64,000 nt of DNA from Streptomyces harbinensis (lineage in GTDB: Bacteria; Actinomycetota; Actinomycetes; Streptomycetales; Streptomycetaceae): assembly GCF_900116145.1 (NCBI RefSeq), contig NZ_FPAB01000003.1, positions 434,184 through 498,183 of the forward strand, in the 5' to 3' direction. Both the position numbers and the translations under genes were made by a program. Position 1 is the stretch's first letter, and each line of letters opens with the position of its first letter. This document shows positions 15,641 to 24,961 of the stretch, piece after piece. The notes beneath the pieces were generated by a model. The model ran no database searches and was not told the DNA's origin. It saw nothing but the letters and a program-made list of their open reading frames with translations.

Positions 15641-16921
15641 ATGTCCCGCGACCACACCGACGGCACGAGTCCGTGGCGGCTGCCCGGCTTCCGTGCCCTG
15701 TTCACCGCCACCGCCTCCGGCCAGCTCGGCACCCAGACCGGCTACCTCGCCGTACCGCTCATCGCCGTCACCACCCTCGACGCCTCCCCGGGCCAGGTCG
15801 GCGTCCTGGCCGCCCTGTCCACCGTCGCCTTCCTGCTCATCGGACTCCCGGCCGGTGCCTGGGTCGACCGGATGCGCCACCGCCGGATGCTCGTCGCCGC
15901 CGAGACCGCCCGCGCCCTGCTCACCCTCTCCATCCCGCTCGCCTGGGCCCTGGACGTGCTCACCCTGGGGCAGCTGTACCTCGCCGTCCTGCTCACCGGC
16001 TGTGCCACGGTCTTCGTCGACGTCGGCTCGCAGTCAACCCTCCCCGGGCTGGTCGGCCGCCCCGCGCTGGTCCGGGCGAACACCGCCGTCGTCAGCCTCC
16101 AGGCCGGCGCCATGGTCGCCGGACGCGGCGCCGGCGGCGGACTCGTCCAGCTGCTCACCGCACCGGTCGCCGTCCTGGCCACCGGCGTGCTGCACCTCGC
16201 GGCGGCCCTGCGGCTGCTGGCCCTGCCCCGCGACGGCGCGCCACCGCCCCGGGCCGCCGGCCCCGCGCCCCGGCTGCGGACCCTGATCGGCGAAGGGCTG
16301 CGCCATGTGCTCGGCCACCCGGAACTGCGCGCCCTGGTGCTCACCGCCGCCCTCACCAACCTCGGCGCGCAGACGATCAACACCCTGCTCCCGGTGGTCT
16401 TCACCCGGGATCTGGGACTGCCGGCCGGCGTACTCGGCCTGTACTGGGCGGCCGGCGGCGTCTCGCTGTTCCTCGGCGCGCGCTGCGCCCGGGCCCTGGC
16501 CGGCCGGTACGGGTACGGCCGGGCGCTGGTCCGCACCGGCGCGGTGCTGGCCCCCGGGGCGCTGCTCGTACCGCTGCTCGGCCCGGGCACCGGCTGGCTG
16601 TGGCTGGCGTCGGCCGGCTGGCTGATGGTCACCTTCCGCACCGGCGTGGACAACGTCCTCGGGGTCACCCTGCGCCAGCACCTGACGCCCGACGCGCTGC
16701 TCGGCCGGATGAACGCGACCTTCCGCTGCCTGCTCACCGGAGCGCTGGCCGCCGGTTCGCTGCTGGGCGGGGCCATCGGGCAGTTCGCGAGCGTCCGGGC
16801 CGGCCTGTGGACGGGCGGCGTCCTCCTGGCGCTGGCCTGCCTGCCCGTGCTGCTGTCCCCGCTGCGCCGACGGCGCGCGCTGCCCGCCGCCGACGTCAGC
16901 CCGGCGCCGGCGCGGACCTGA
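15641..16921 (+). CDS. MFS transporter (drug-efflux-like)
   Basis: A 426-residue major facilitator with about 12 helices. It opens WRLPGFRALFTATASGQLGT and carries the loop 2-3 motif PAGAWVDRMRHRRMLV (motif A). The two halves are joined near residue 205, and the second begins after RTLIGEGLRHVLGHPELRA. This is the DHA3/macrolide-efflux-like subgroup, usually exporting hydrophobic compounds; the substrate is unknown. It is divergent from an ArsR-type regulator. The last 26 nt overlap the convergent endonuclease gene. A weak -10 (CAGGGT) lies 6 nt before the ATG, suggesting a leaderless message. Confidence 0.85.
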   Translation: MSRDHTDGTSPWRLPGFRALFTATASGQLGTQTGYLAVPLIAVTTLDASPGQVGVLAALSTVAFLLIGLPAGAWVDRMRHRRMLVAAETARALLTLSIPLAWALDVLTLGQLYLAVLLTGCATVFVDVGSQSTLPGLVGRPALVRANTAVVSLQAGAMVAGRGAGGGLVQLLTAPVAVLATGVLHLAAALRLLALPRDGAPPPRAAGPAPRLRTLIGEGLRHVLGHPELRALVLTAALTNLGAQTINTLLPVVFTRDLGLPAGVLGLYWAAGGVSLFLGARCARALAGRYGYGRALVRTGAVLAPGALLVPLLGPGTGWLWLASAGWLMVTFRTGVDNVLGVTLRQHLTPDALLGRMNATFRCLLTGALAAGSLLGGAIGQFASVRAGLWTGGVLLALACLPVLLSPLRRRRALPAADVSPAPART

Positions 16922-17783
16922 GTTCCTTCAGCCGGGCCACATCCGCCGCATGGCCCTCCGGGCCGCCCGGGGTCTCGATGACCAGCGGCACACCGGCCGT
17001 CGCCGGGTGCCTAAGCAGCGCGGCGAAGGCCGCTTGTCCGATGTGTCCCGCGCCGATGTTCTCGTGCCGGTCGCGGCGCGAGCCGGCCGGCGCCTTGGAG
17101 TCGTTGGCGTGGATCAGCCGCAGCCGCCCCGGGCCCGCCACCTCCACCAGTTCGTCCAGCGTCGCCGCCACCCCGTCCGGGGCCGCCAGATCGTGACCCG
17201 CGGCGAAGACATGGGCGGTGTCCAGGCAGATGCCCACCCGGGGATGGTGGCGCAGCGCCGCCAGGTAGGGCCCGAGATCGGCGACGCGGGAGCACAGCGA
17301 GGCACCCTGCCCGGCGGTGGGCTCCAGCAGGAGGTACGGGTCCTCCTCGTGCGTGAGCTCGTCCAGCAGCGGCAGCAGCAGCTCACCGGTCTGGGCCAGC
17401 GCGCTCTCCCGGCTGCGCCCGCCCGTCGCCGAGCCGGTGTGGACGACCACCCCGCGCGCGCCGATCGCCCGGCCCCGGCGCAGCGAGTGCCGCAACGAGC
17501 GCACCGAGCGCTCGGCGGTGACCGGATCGGCGGACCCCGGGTTGATGAGGTACGGCGCGTGCACATACGCGGGCAGCCCCCGCCGCGCGCACCCGGCGCG
17601 GAACGCCTCGTCCTGCGCCGGATCCCCGGGCGGGGTGGCCCAGCCGCGCGGATTGGCGACGAACACCTGGAGGGTCTCGGCGGCCAGGCCGGCGGCGTAC
17701 GAAAGACCACGGGCGGCCAGGCCCCCGGCTACGGGGACGTGGCCGCCCAGTGGATTGCGGTCGCGCGCGGAAACGGAGGTCAC
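16896..17783 (-). CDS. nfo: AP endonuclease family 2 (deoxyribonuclease IV-like)
   Basis: A 295-residue TIM-barrel protein. It has metal-ligand motifs of endonuclease IV: AYVHAPYLINPGS, GVVVHTGSATGG, LLLEPTAGQG, GICLDTAHVFAAGHD, LRLIHANDSKAPAG with SRRDRHENIGAGHIG, and VIETPGG. The family cuts 5' of abasic sites in DNA repair; the set of His/Glu/Asp ligands appears complete for three zinc ions. GTG 17783 is used as start. It is slightly longer at the N-terminus than E. coli Nfo. It is a single gene, overlapping the convergent MFS gene by 26 nt. Confidence 0.88.
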   Translation of the reverse strand: MTSVSARDRNPLGGHVPVAGGLAARGLSYAAGLAAETLQVFVANPRGWATPPGDPAQDEAFRAGCARRGLPAYVHAPYLINPGSADPVTAERSVRSLRHSLRRGRAIGARGVVVHTGSATGGRSRESALAQTGELLLPLLDELTHEEDPYLLLEPTAGQGASLCSRVADLGPYLAALRHHPRVGICLDTAHVFAAGHDLAAPDGVAATLDELVEVAGPGRLRLIHANDSKAPAGSRRDRHENIGAGHIGQAAFAALLRHPATAGVPLVIETPGGPEGHAADVARLKELRSAPAPG

Positions 17784-17832
17784 CGGCCCAGCTTGGCAGG
17801 ACGCCGGGCGGGGTGGTGACGCGGGACGGGGC

Positions 17833-18678
17833 TCAGTACGGGCCGTTCACATTGTCGATGGAACCGTAGCGGTCCCAGGCGTAGTTGGCGGCAGCCACGA
17901 TATTGGCGACCGGGTCGTACAGGCTGTAGGCGGTGCCTTCCACGTGATAGGCGTCGAAGGTCGGCTGAATGACCTGGAGCAGACCGATGGACGGCGTGCC
18001 GTTGATCCAGTTGATGTCCCAGTCGTTGATCGCGTTCGGGTCACCGCTGGATTCCCGCATGATGTTGCGGTAAAGCCCGTCGTAGGAGCCCGGAATTCCG
18101 TGCTCGGCCATGATGTCCAGGGCCTCGCGGATCCAGCCGTCCAGGTCGTCGGTGTAGGTGGGGGCGGCCGGCGCGGCGGGCGCGGTCTCGGCGGGGGCCG
18201 GGGCCTCGGGGGCGGCGGTCACCTCGGCAGCGGCGGCCTCGGCCTCGGCGGCGGCTTCGGCCTGCGCCAGCGTCTCGCGCTCGGCGGCGCGGCTGGCGGC
18301 GGCCTCCTCGGCGGCGGCGCGCTCGGCCTCGGCCTGCTGCGCGGCCAGTTCCTCGGCGGCCTGCTGGGCGGCGAGCCGCTCGCTGTGCCGGGTGTGCGAC
18401 TCGGGGGCCAGCGCCCGCAGGGTCTTCTGGAGGGAGGCGGCCACGTCCTGGGACGCGGCGGCGTCGGCCTCGGCGGCGGGCTGCGCCTGCCCGGGGACGT
18501 CGTTGGCCTTCACGGCCCAGTGGGCGGCGGAGCCGGCCGCGCCGGTTTCGTGGGCGCTCGCGCTGGGCACCAGCGTGAAAGCGATGGCGGCGATGCCGCA
18601 GCCGGCGACGGCGGTGGTGGCGGACCGCTGGAGCCGGGAGAGCCGACTTCGGCGGGGAGCGGGGAGCGATGCGGACAT
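17833..18678 (-). CDS. Secreted transglycosylase (SLT/lysozyme-like) with long Ala-Glu coiled-coil linker
   Basis: A 281-residue exported protein. Signal peptide: RRSRLSRLQRSATTAVAGCG, a hydrophobic core to about residue 40, and cleavage near SASA-HET. Residues 60-165 are an Ala/Glu/Gln-rich coiled coil. The C-terminal ~100 residues form an SLT-like domain: the catalytic Glu lies in NIMRESSGDPNAINDWD, followed by SIGLLQVIQPTFDAYH and NIVAAANYAWDRYGS. It should cleave the glycan strands of peptidoglycan outside the cell. The coiled coil may tether or pair it. A leader of about 190 nt precedes ATG 18678. Confidence 0.88.
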   Translation of the reverse strand: MSASLPAPRRSRLSRLQRSATTAVAGCGIAAIAFTLVPSASAHETGAAGSAAHWAVKANDVPGQAQPAAEADAAASQDVAASLQKTLRALAPESHTRHSERLAAQQAAEELAAQQAEAERAAAEEAAASRAAERETLAQAEAAAEAEAAAAEVTAAPEAPAPAETAPAAPAAPTYTDDLDGWIREALDIMAEHGIPGSYDGLYRNIMRESSGDPNAINDWDINWINGTPSIGLLQVIQPTFDAYHVEGTAYSLYDPVANIVAAANYAWDRYGSIDNVNGPY

Positions 18679-18941
18679 GCGGGGGACCTCACGTTCGTTC
18701 TTCGCGATGACTGCGACGGCCTTTCGTAGCAGTCACGGAAAACCCCGCGCAAAGGTCCTTCTTACTAATGCGGATAGTGCGGACGGCAGGGTGACCCCGG
18801 GGGTTCCCTGAGCCGACCCGGAGGAATGTCCCCGGAATTTCCCCGGCTTTTTACGGCCCGCGGCCCCGAATGGGAAAACACTAAGGACGCTCGTATGTGA
18901 CGGCCGTCCTATGGCACGCATCACAGGCCCGGGCGCACCCG
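18679..18941 (-). promoter_or_regulatory. Long 5' leader/promoter region of the SLT gene
   Basis: No gene is seen here. On the minus strand a -10-like TAGTGT (18883-18878) gives a leader of about 190 nt. Close to the start codon a 7-bp inverted repeat (TGACTGC at 18708-18714, GCAGTCA at 18729-18735) can form a hairpin, and a GAGGT ribosome site follows. GC-rich segments around 18790-18830 could also fold. Several Streptomyces cell-wall hydrolase genes have c-di-AMP riboswitches in such leaders, but the typical conserved blocks (GACAGCU/ACCUCG) are not visible here. Confidence 0.4.
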
Positions 18942-18967
18942 GAGGCGGGGAATGTGACCCCCGCCTC
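18942..18967 (-). terminator. Terminator after the PASTA kinase gene
   Basis: A 9-bp stem (GAGGCGGGG 18942-18950 with CCCCGCCTC 18959-18967) and an 8-nt loop stand 36 nt downstream of the kinase stop, separating it from the SLT gene leader. Confidence 0.6.
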
Positions 18968-19003
18968 AGATCACCGCGCCCGGCCGGACGGTGCCCGCCG
19001 GTG

Positions 19004-20986
19004 TCAGCGGACCCAGATGGTGATGGTCGAGCCGCGCGGGGCGCTGTCCCCGCCGTAGATGGACTGGTTGAAGATGGTCCCGGTGAAGAACAGCCGGTTG
19101 ACGTTCACCTCGAAGCCCGCGTCCTCCAGGATCCGCCGGCCCTCCTCCTCCGACTCCCCACGCACATCGGGCACCACGATCATCTCCTGGCCCTTGGAGA
19201 TCGTCAGGGTGATGACGTCGCCCTCGCCCGCCGCCTCGCCCGCGCCGGGGGACTGCTCGGCGACGGTGCCCGACTCCTCCTCGGAGAACACCCGCTCCGG
19301 GGCGATCTCCACCTCGTAGCCGGCCTCGGTGAGCTGCTGGATGGCGGTGCCCTCGGCGATGCCGGTCACGTCGGGCACCTCCAGCTGCGGGCCCCGGCTG
19401 ACCACCAGGGCCACGGCGGCGTCCGGCCGCTTCTCGGTACCGGCCGCCGGGTCGGTGGAGAGCACCGAGCCGCGCGGCACCTCGGCGGAGAACTCGTGGC
19501 TCTCCTCGCCCGGGGTCAGCCCGGCGCGCTCCAGCTGCTCCTTGGCCTCCTCCAGCGGGATGCCGCGCAGATTGGGCACCGTGGCCACCGGCGGCCCCTG
19601 CGAGACCGTGAGGGTGACGGTCGCGTTCTTGCGGACCCGGTCGCCGCGCGCCGGGTCGGTGGAGATGACGTGGCCCGCCTCGACGGTCTCGTGGTACGCC
19701 TCGGTGACCGCGACATCGAGCCCCGCGTCGCGCAGCGTGGCCTCCGCCTCGGCCTGCGGCACGCCGTACACGCCGGGGGTTTGGACGAACTGCCCGGAGT
19801 TCACGTACCAGACGCCGGCGCCGATGCCCAGGACCGCCAGGACGGCCGCGATCACCAGCAGCACGGGGCGGCGCGGCAGCCGGGACGCCAGCGGCGCCGG
19901 GGCGCCGTCGTCCGCCGGCTCCCGCGGCAGCTCGATGCGGGCGGTGTGCCCCACGGCGCCGGGGCCGTCCGGGGCGGTGGCGCGCACCCCGGCAGGACGG
20001 GGCACCACGCTGGTGCGCTCCTCCGGGCCGACCCCGGAGGCGGACGCGGGCGGCGGTGCGATCCGGTCGGTCGGCTCCTCGCCGTCGGCGGTCTCCGCCG
20101 GGTCCACGGCGGCCGGCGGGCGGACGTCCAGCTCCTCGTCGGTCAGCCCGGCCCGGGCCTCCCGCACCAGCGCCAGCAGCTCCACCGCGTCGGCGGGCCG
20201 GTCCTGCGGGGTGCGGGCGGCGGCCTTCGCCACCAGGGCGTCCAGCCCGGCGGCCAGCCCGGGCACGGCCTCCGAGGGCGGCGGCACGTCCCGGTGGACG
20301 TGCGCGAACAGCACCTGGGCCGGGGAGTCGCCGCCGTGCGGCTTGGCGCCGGTCAGCAGCTCGTACAGCAGCACGCCGCACGCGTAGACGTCGGCGCGCT
20401 GGTCGGCGGTGCCGTGCTCGATGCGCTCGGGGGCCAGGTAGGAGACGGTGCCCAACAGGGTGCCGGTGTCCGCCGAGGTCTGGTGGTCCACGCCGCGGGC
20501 CAGGCCGAAGTCGGCGACCTTGACCCGGCCACTGGCGCCGATGAGGACGTTCTCGGGCTTGATGTCGCGGTGGACGAGGCCGGCCCGGTGGGCCGCGCCG
20601 AGGCCGGCGAGCAGCGGCTCCATGATGTCCAGCACGGCGCGCGGCGCCAGCGCCCCGCGCTCGCGCAGCAGGTCCCGCAGCGTGCAGCCGGCCACGTACT
20701 CCATGGCCAGATAGACGTAGTCGCCGTCGCGGCCCTGGTCGAGCACGCCGACGATGTTCTGGTGGTCGAGACGGGCCACCGACTTGGCCTCGCGGATGAA
20801 CCGCTCGGTGAACTCCTCGTCGTCCGCCAGCGAGGGGTGCATGACCTTCACGGCCAGCTCGCGTTCGAGGCGGGTGTCCACCGCCCGGTAGACCGTGGCC
20901 ATGCCGCCGACGGCGATCCGCTCGTCCACGCGGTAACGGCCGTCGAGTACATGCCCGATCAGCGGGTCCTGAAGGGTGGTGTCCAC
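19004..20986 (-). CDS. PASTA-domain Ser/Thr protein kinase (PknB-type)
   Basis: A 660-residue receptor kinase. The kinase domain (about 18-280) has a Gly loop (VGGMATVY), Lys47 (AVKV), HRDIKPEN with Asp141, DFG 159-161, and APE in SYLAPERIEHG. An acidic/Pro-rich juxtamembrane region leads to one membrane helix (VLLVIAAVLAVLGIGAGVWY, about 375-394). Four PASTA repeats follow (TPGVYGVPQAEAEATL; VPNLRGIPLEEAKEQL; VPDVTGIAEGTAIQQL; VPDVRGESEEEGRRIL), which bind peptidoglycan fragments or lipid II. It should sense cell-wall status and phosphorylate division or wall proteins. The next gene upstream encodes a septum-formation-like protein, a plausible partner. Another PASTA kinase usually exists near the origin, so this is an additional paralogue. 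Confidence 0.93.
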   Translation of the reverse strand: MDTTLQDPLIGHVLDGRYRVDERIAVGGMATVYRAVDTRLERELAVKVMHPSLADDEEFTERFIREAKSVARLDHQNIVGVLDQGRDGDYVYLAMEYVAGCTLRDLLRERGALAPRAVLDIMEPLLAGLGAAHRAGLVHRDIKPENVLIGASGRVKVADFGLARGVDHQTSADTGTLLGTVSYLAPERIEHGTADQRADVYACGVLLYELLTGAKPHGGDSPAQVLFAHVHRDVPPPSEAVPGLAAGLDALVAKAAARTPQDRPADAVELLALVREARAGLTDEELDVRPPAAVDPAETADGEEPTDRIAPPPASASGVGPEERTSVVPRPAGVRATAPDGPGAVGHTARIELPREPADDGAPAPLASRLPRRPVLLVIAAVLAVLGIGAGVWYVNSGQFVQTPGVYGVPQAEAEATLRDAGLDVAVTEAYHETVEAGHVISTDPARGDRVRKNATVTLTVSQGPPVATVPNLRGIPLEEAKEQLERAGLTPGEESHEFSAEVPRGSVLSTDPAAGTEKRPDAAVALVVSRGPQLEVPDVTGIAEGTAIQQLTEAGYEVEIAPERVFSEEESGTVAEQSPGAGEAAGEGDVITLTISKGQEMIVVPDVRGESEEEGRRILEDAGFEVNVNRLFFTGTIFNQSIYGGDSAPRGSTITIWVR

Positions 20987-21073
20987 GGCTGACGAGTCTA
21001 CGTTCTGCCGTGGACACCCACCCGGCCGCCGCCGCCCGGCGGCCGGGACCGCAGCGAAACGGTGACGGAAGTG

Positions 21074-22405
21074 TCAGCTGCCCGTTGCCAGTCCGAGCAG
21101 TTCACGCACCTCGATCTCCGTCTCCACACCCAAGGTGTCGTAGCCGTCGACGTAGTTGCTCCACATGTCCTGCTCGTCGGAGGAGTCCGCCATCGCCTGC
21201 CAGTGCTCCAGGCTGGTCTCGCGGGCGGAGATCAGGTCGGCGATCAGCTCGTCCACCCCGGCCTCGGACCAGGTGGCCCCGGACAGCTCGGTGATCTCGT
21301 CCTCGACGGCGGCGGCCATCTCACCGGCCCATTCCCGGTTCGTGGTCAGGTCCTCGTCCGCCGGCTCCAGCCGTACCGTCGACTCCAGCGGCCCGGTGAT
21401 CTCCAGGTAGCGCAGCGCGTCGGCGCTCAGCGCGTCCTCGTCGGTGCGCAGCGAGGCGGACATCGACCGGCTGTCGCCCCGCCCGAAGAAGCACAGGATC
21501 TCCCGGTCGCCCATGTCCCAGCTGGCCTGCTCTGGGTGGTAGTAGAAGATCTGGATGTCCTCGCCCAGCACCCAGGTGTCCAGGATGTAGGAGGTGACGA
21601 GCCGGTTGCACTCGGTGTTCGCCAGCTCCATCAGCTCCTCGGTGCCGGGGTAGGCGCCGAAGCCGCTGATCTCGTGGGTGCCGAAGGCCTCCGCCTCGTG
21701 CGGCACGTCGCAGGGGTAGAGGGTGACGTCGTACTCCGAGCCGCCCTCCTCGTCCTGGTACTGGTCCAGGCCGCTGGTGTCGAAGCAGTCGCCGACGGCG
21801 ATGTCGAAGACGGCGATGCGCTCGCCGCTCTCGGGCACGTCCCGGCCCGGCGGGTCCTCCTGCGCGCCGTCCTCGCCGCCGGAGGGCGAGGCGCTGTCGG
21901 AGGGGGCCGCGCTGTCGACGCTTTCCGCGTTGTTGTAGATGGCCACGGGCACCAGCACGGCCAGCAGCGCGATCTGCGTGGCGCCCAGCACGATGCCGGC
22001 GATCGCCAGCGGCTTGCCGCGCTCCCCGGTCTTCTTGACCTGGTTGAGGCCGAGGATGCCGAGGATCAGCGCGATGGGCGCCAGCGCGAGCAGGCCGGTG
22101 ACCAGCGCGCCGACGGACAGACCGTTGGTCTTGCCGGACTGCGGCGGCTGCGGCTGGTACGGGGGTACGGGGCCCCCGGGGTAGCCGGGGCCGCCCGGAC
22201 CGCCGGGGCCGCCCGGCGGGTAGCCGTACCCCGGCGGCGGGCCGGGCACCGGCGGCTGCCCCGGGTAGCCGTAACCGGCCCCGGGCGCCCCCTGCTGCGG
22301 CGGAACGCCGGGCGGCGGGGCGGCGGGCGGCGGGGCGGCGGACGCGTACGGATTCGGCCCGGGTTCCGGTCCCTGAGGCGGCGGTTGCGGCGGCGGTGTG
22401 CTCAC
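21074..22405 (-). CDS. DUF4190/septum-formation-domain membrane protein
   Basis: A 443-residue protein. The first ~90 residues are Pro/Gly/Tyr/Gln-rich. Two membrane helices (GALVTGLLALAPIALILGIL and PLAIAGIVLGATQIALLAVL, about 95-155) match DUF4190. An extracellular domain of about 270 residues follows (FDIAVGDCFDTSG, VTLYPCDVPHEAEAFGTHEI), with the paired Cys and HxxE pattern of the septum-formation domain family, then an acidic C-terminal region. GTG 22405 has AAGGAGA upstream. The role is not established; location beside a PASTA kinase and the domain family suggest cell-envelope or septation work. An 9-bp palindrome lies in its promoter region. Confidence 0.72.
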   Translation of the reverse strand: MSTPPPQPPPQGPEPGPNPYASAAPPPAAPPPGVPPQQGAPGAGYGYPGQPPVPGPPPGYGYPPGGPGGPGGPGYPGGPVPPYQPQPPQSGKTNGLSVGALVTGLLALAPIALILGILGLNQVKKTGERGKPLAIAGIVLGATQIALLAVLVPVAIYNNAESVDSAAPSDSASPSGGEDGAQEDPPGRDVPESGERIAVFDIAVGDCFDTSGLDQYQDEEGGSEYDVTLYPCDVPHEAEAFGTHEISGFGAYPGTEELMELANTECNRLVTSYILDTWVLGEDIQIFYYHPEQASWDMGDREILCFFGRGDSRSMSASLRTDEDALSADALRYLEITGPLESTVRLEPADEDLTTNREWAGEMAAAVEDEITELSGATWSEAGVDELIADLISARETSLEHWQAMADSSDEQDMWSNYVDGYDTLGVETEIEVRELLGLATGS

Positions 22406-22471
22406 GGTCTCTCCTTCGGCGACCGCCCAGGAGCGGGCCCCACTCGGCTCCGCTGTCCCCCGACACGGTCG

Positions 22472-22501
22472 ATACGATCCCCCCGGATCCGTGGATCGTA
22501 T
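22472..22501 (-). promoter_or_regulatory. 9-bp inverted repeat upstream of the septum-formation-like gene
   Basis: ATACGATCC (22472-22480) and GGATCGTAT (22493-22501) form perfect arms around a 12-bp centre, in the 111-nt gap between thiG and the next gene on the same strand. No T-run follows on either strand, so an operator is more likely than a terminator. A TTGACG element lies just upstream on the minus strand. I do not recognise the binding protein. Confidence 0.5.
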
Positions 22502-22516
22502 ATCAGTGCGAACGCG

Positions 22517-23597
<1,081 letters not shown>

Positions 23598-23601
<4 letters not shown>

Positions 23602-24788
23602 ACGGGCACCACCGAAGGAAAGCGCAGCGGACTGAACGGCCGGGCGAACGCCGGAAGTTCGCCGGTCACCAGCGACTCGGCCAGGATCTCCCCGGTCAGC
23701 GGGGCCAGCAGCACCCCGTTGCGGTAGTGGCCGGTGGCCAGCTGGAGCCCCGGCAGGGCGCTCGGGCCCAGCAGCGGGGCGTTGTCGGGGCTGCCCGGAC
23801 GCAGCCCGGCCCGGCACTCGCGCAGCGGCAGCTCGGTGATGCCCGGCACCAGCTCGTGGGCGTCGCGCAGCAGCCGGTACACCCCGCCGGCGGTCACCGT
23901 GGTGTCCCAGCCCTGCTCGCGGGAGGTGGCGCCCACCACCAGCTCGCCGTCCGCGCGCGGCACCAGATAGACGGCCGACCCGCGCACCACCGCCCGCACC
24001 GTGCGGGACAGGAACGGCCCCGCGCCGTCCGGCGGCTCGGGCATGGCCAGCCGCAGCACCTCGCCCATCACCGGGCGGACCGGCGGCGCGATCCCCGGCG
24101 GCAGCCCGGCCAGTTCGCCGCTGTGGCTCCCGGCGGCCAGCACGGTGCGGGCGGCACCGAGGGCCGTACCGTCCGCCAGCACCGCCCCGGTGGCCCGGTC
24201 CCGGGAGACGGTCAGCTCGCGCACCCACTGCCGGTGGAAGACCACCCCGGCCCGCTCGCAGGCCGTCAGCAGCGCGTCGGTGAGGCGGCGCGGATCGACC
24301 TGATGGTCACCGTCCACCCGCAGCCCGCCGCGCACCGACGGGGCCAGCATCGGCTCCAGACGGCGGCACTCGCGCCCGGTGAGCCACTCGGTGTGCAGCC
24401 CGCACCGCTGGTGCAGGGCGTGCGAGACCCGCAACTCGGCCCGGTCGTCGGCGTCCAGCGCGACGGCCAGCGTGCCGCAGGCGCGGAAGCCGGTGCCGCT
24501 GCCGGCCGCCGCCTCCAGCTCCGCGGCGAACTCCGGGTAGCGGGCGGCGGAGGCCAGCGTCAGATCGAGCAGCGGCTCCTCGCCGTGGTGCAGTTCGGTG
24601 ATCGCCGCCAGCATGCCGGCGGCCACCCGCGCGGCGCCGCCGCCCGGCCGCGGATCGGCGACCGCGACGCTCAGCCCGCGCCCGGCCGCCCGCCAGGCGG
24701 TGACAAGACCGATGACACCGCCGCCGATGACCAGCACATCGGATGATGTGCCGGCCGGCGCGGTGGGGGAGATGGAGGAAACGGACAT
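23598..24788 (-). CDS. thiO: Glycine oxidase
   Basis: A 396-residue FAD-dependent oxidase of the DAO family. The dinucleotide-binding motif is VLVIGGGVIGLVTAW (about 18-32), followed by AARVAAGMLAAITE. FAD/substrate segments include GDHQVDPRRLTDALL, GLRPGSPDNAPLLGPS and LATGHYRNGVLLAPLTGE near the C-terminus. It oxidises glycine to iminoglycine, the nitrogen donor for thiazole formation by ThiG. It is the first gene of the thiO-thiS-thiG operon, directly behind a TPP riboswitch whose 3' end carries the ribosome site. Confidence 0.95.
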
Positions 24789-24800
24789 GGCCGCGTGGCT

Positions 24801-24893
24801 GCTCCCTTCGCCGGCATGACCCGGATCAGGTACGTACGGTCGGAGGCCGGCCGCCTCCCTCTCAGCCCGGTCCGCCGGGCTCCCGTGTGCTCT
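24801..24893 (-). ncRNA. TPP (THI-element) riboswitch of thiOSG
   Basis: On the minus strand the conserved blocks appear in order: CTGAGAGGGA (24865-24856), then a variable GC-rich stem, then ACCTGATCCGGGTCATGCCG and the closing GAAGGGAG that pairs with CGGGAGC near 24887. These are the THI-box signatures that bind thiamine pyrophosphate. The closing strand contains the GGGAG ribosome site 12-14 nt before the thiO ATG, so ligand binding should hide it and stop translation. A -10-like TAGGGT (24910-24905) lies just upstream. Confidence 0.95.
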
Positions 24894-24904
24894 GGTGTCC
24901 CGTC

Positions 24905-24954
24905 ACCCTAGTACGCGGGGCCGGGTGAAGGACAAGCGCCCACGACCGTAGGGT
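24905..24954. promoter_or_regulatory. Divergent TAGGGT promoters for the thiO riboswitch RNA and the FAD reductase
   Basis: The same -10 hexamer TAGGGT occurs on each strand facing outward: minus 24910-24905, about 12 nt from the 5' end of the riboswitch, and plus 24949-24954, 7 nt before the GTG of the reductase gene. No convincing -35 motifs accompany them. Confidence 0.5.
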
Positions 24955-24961
24955 GGCGAAC

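Noticed and set aside
18679..18941. c-di-AMP (ydaO) riboswitch before the SLT gene
   Set aside because: Length and context fit, but the conserved GACAGCU and ACCUCG-type blocks could not be found; kept only as an unassigned structured leader.
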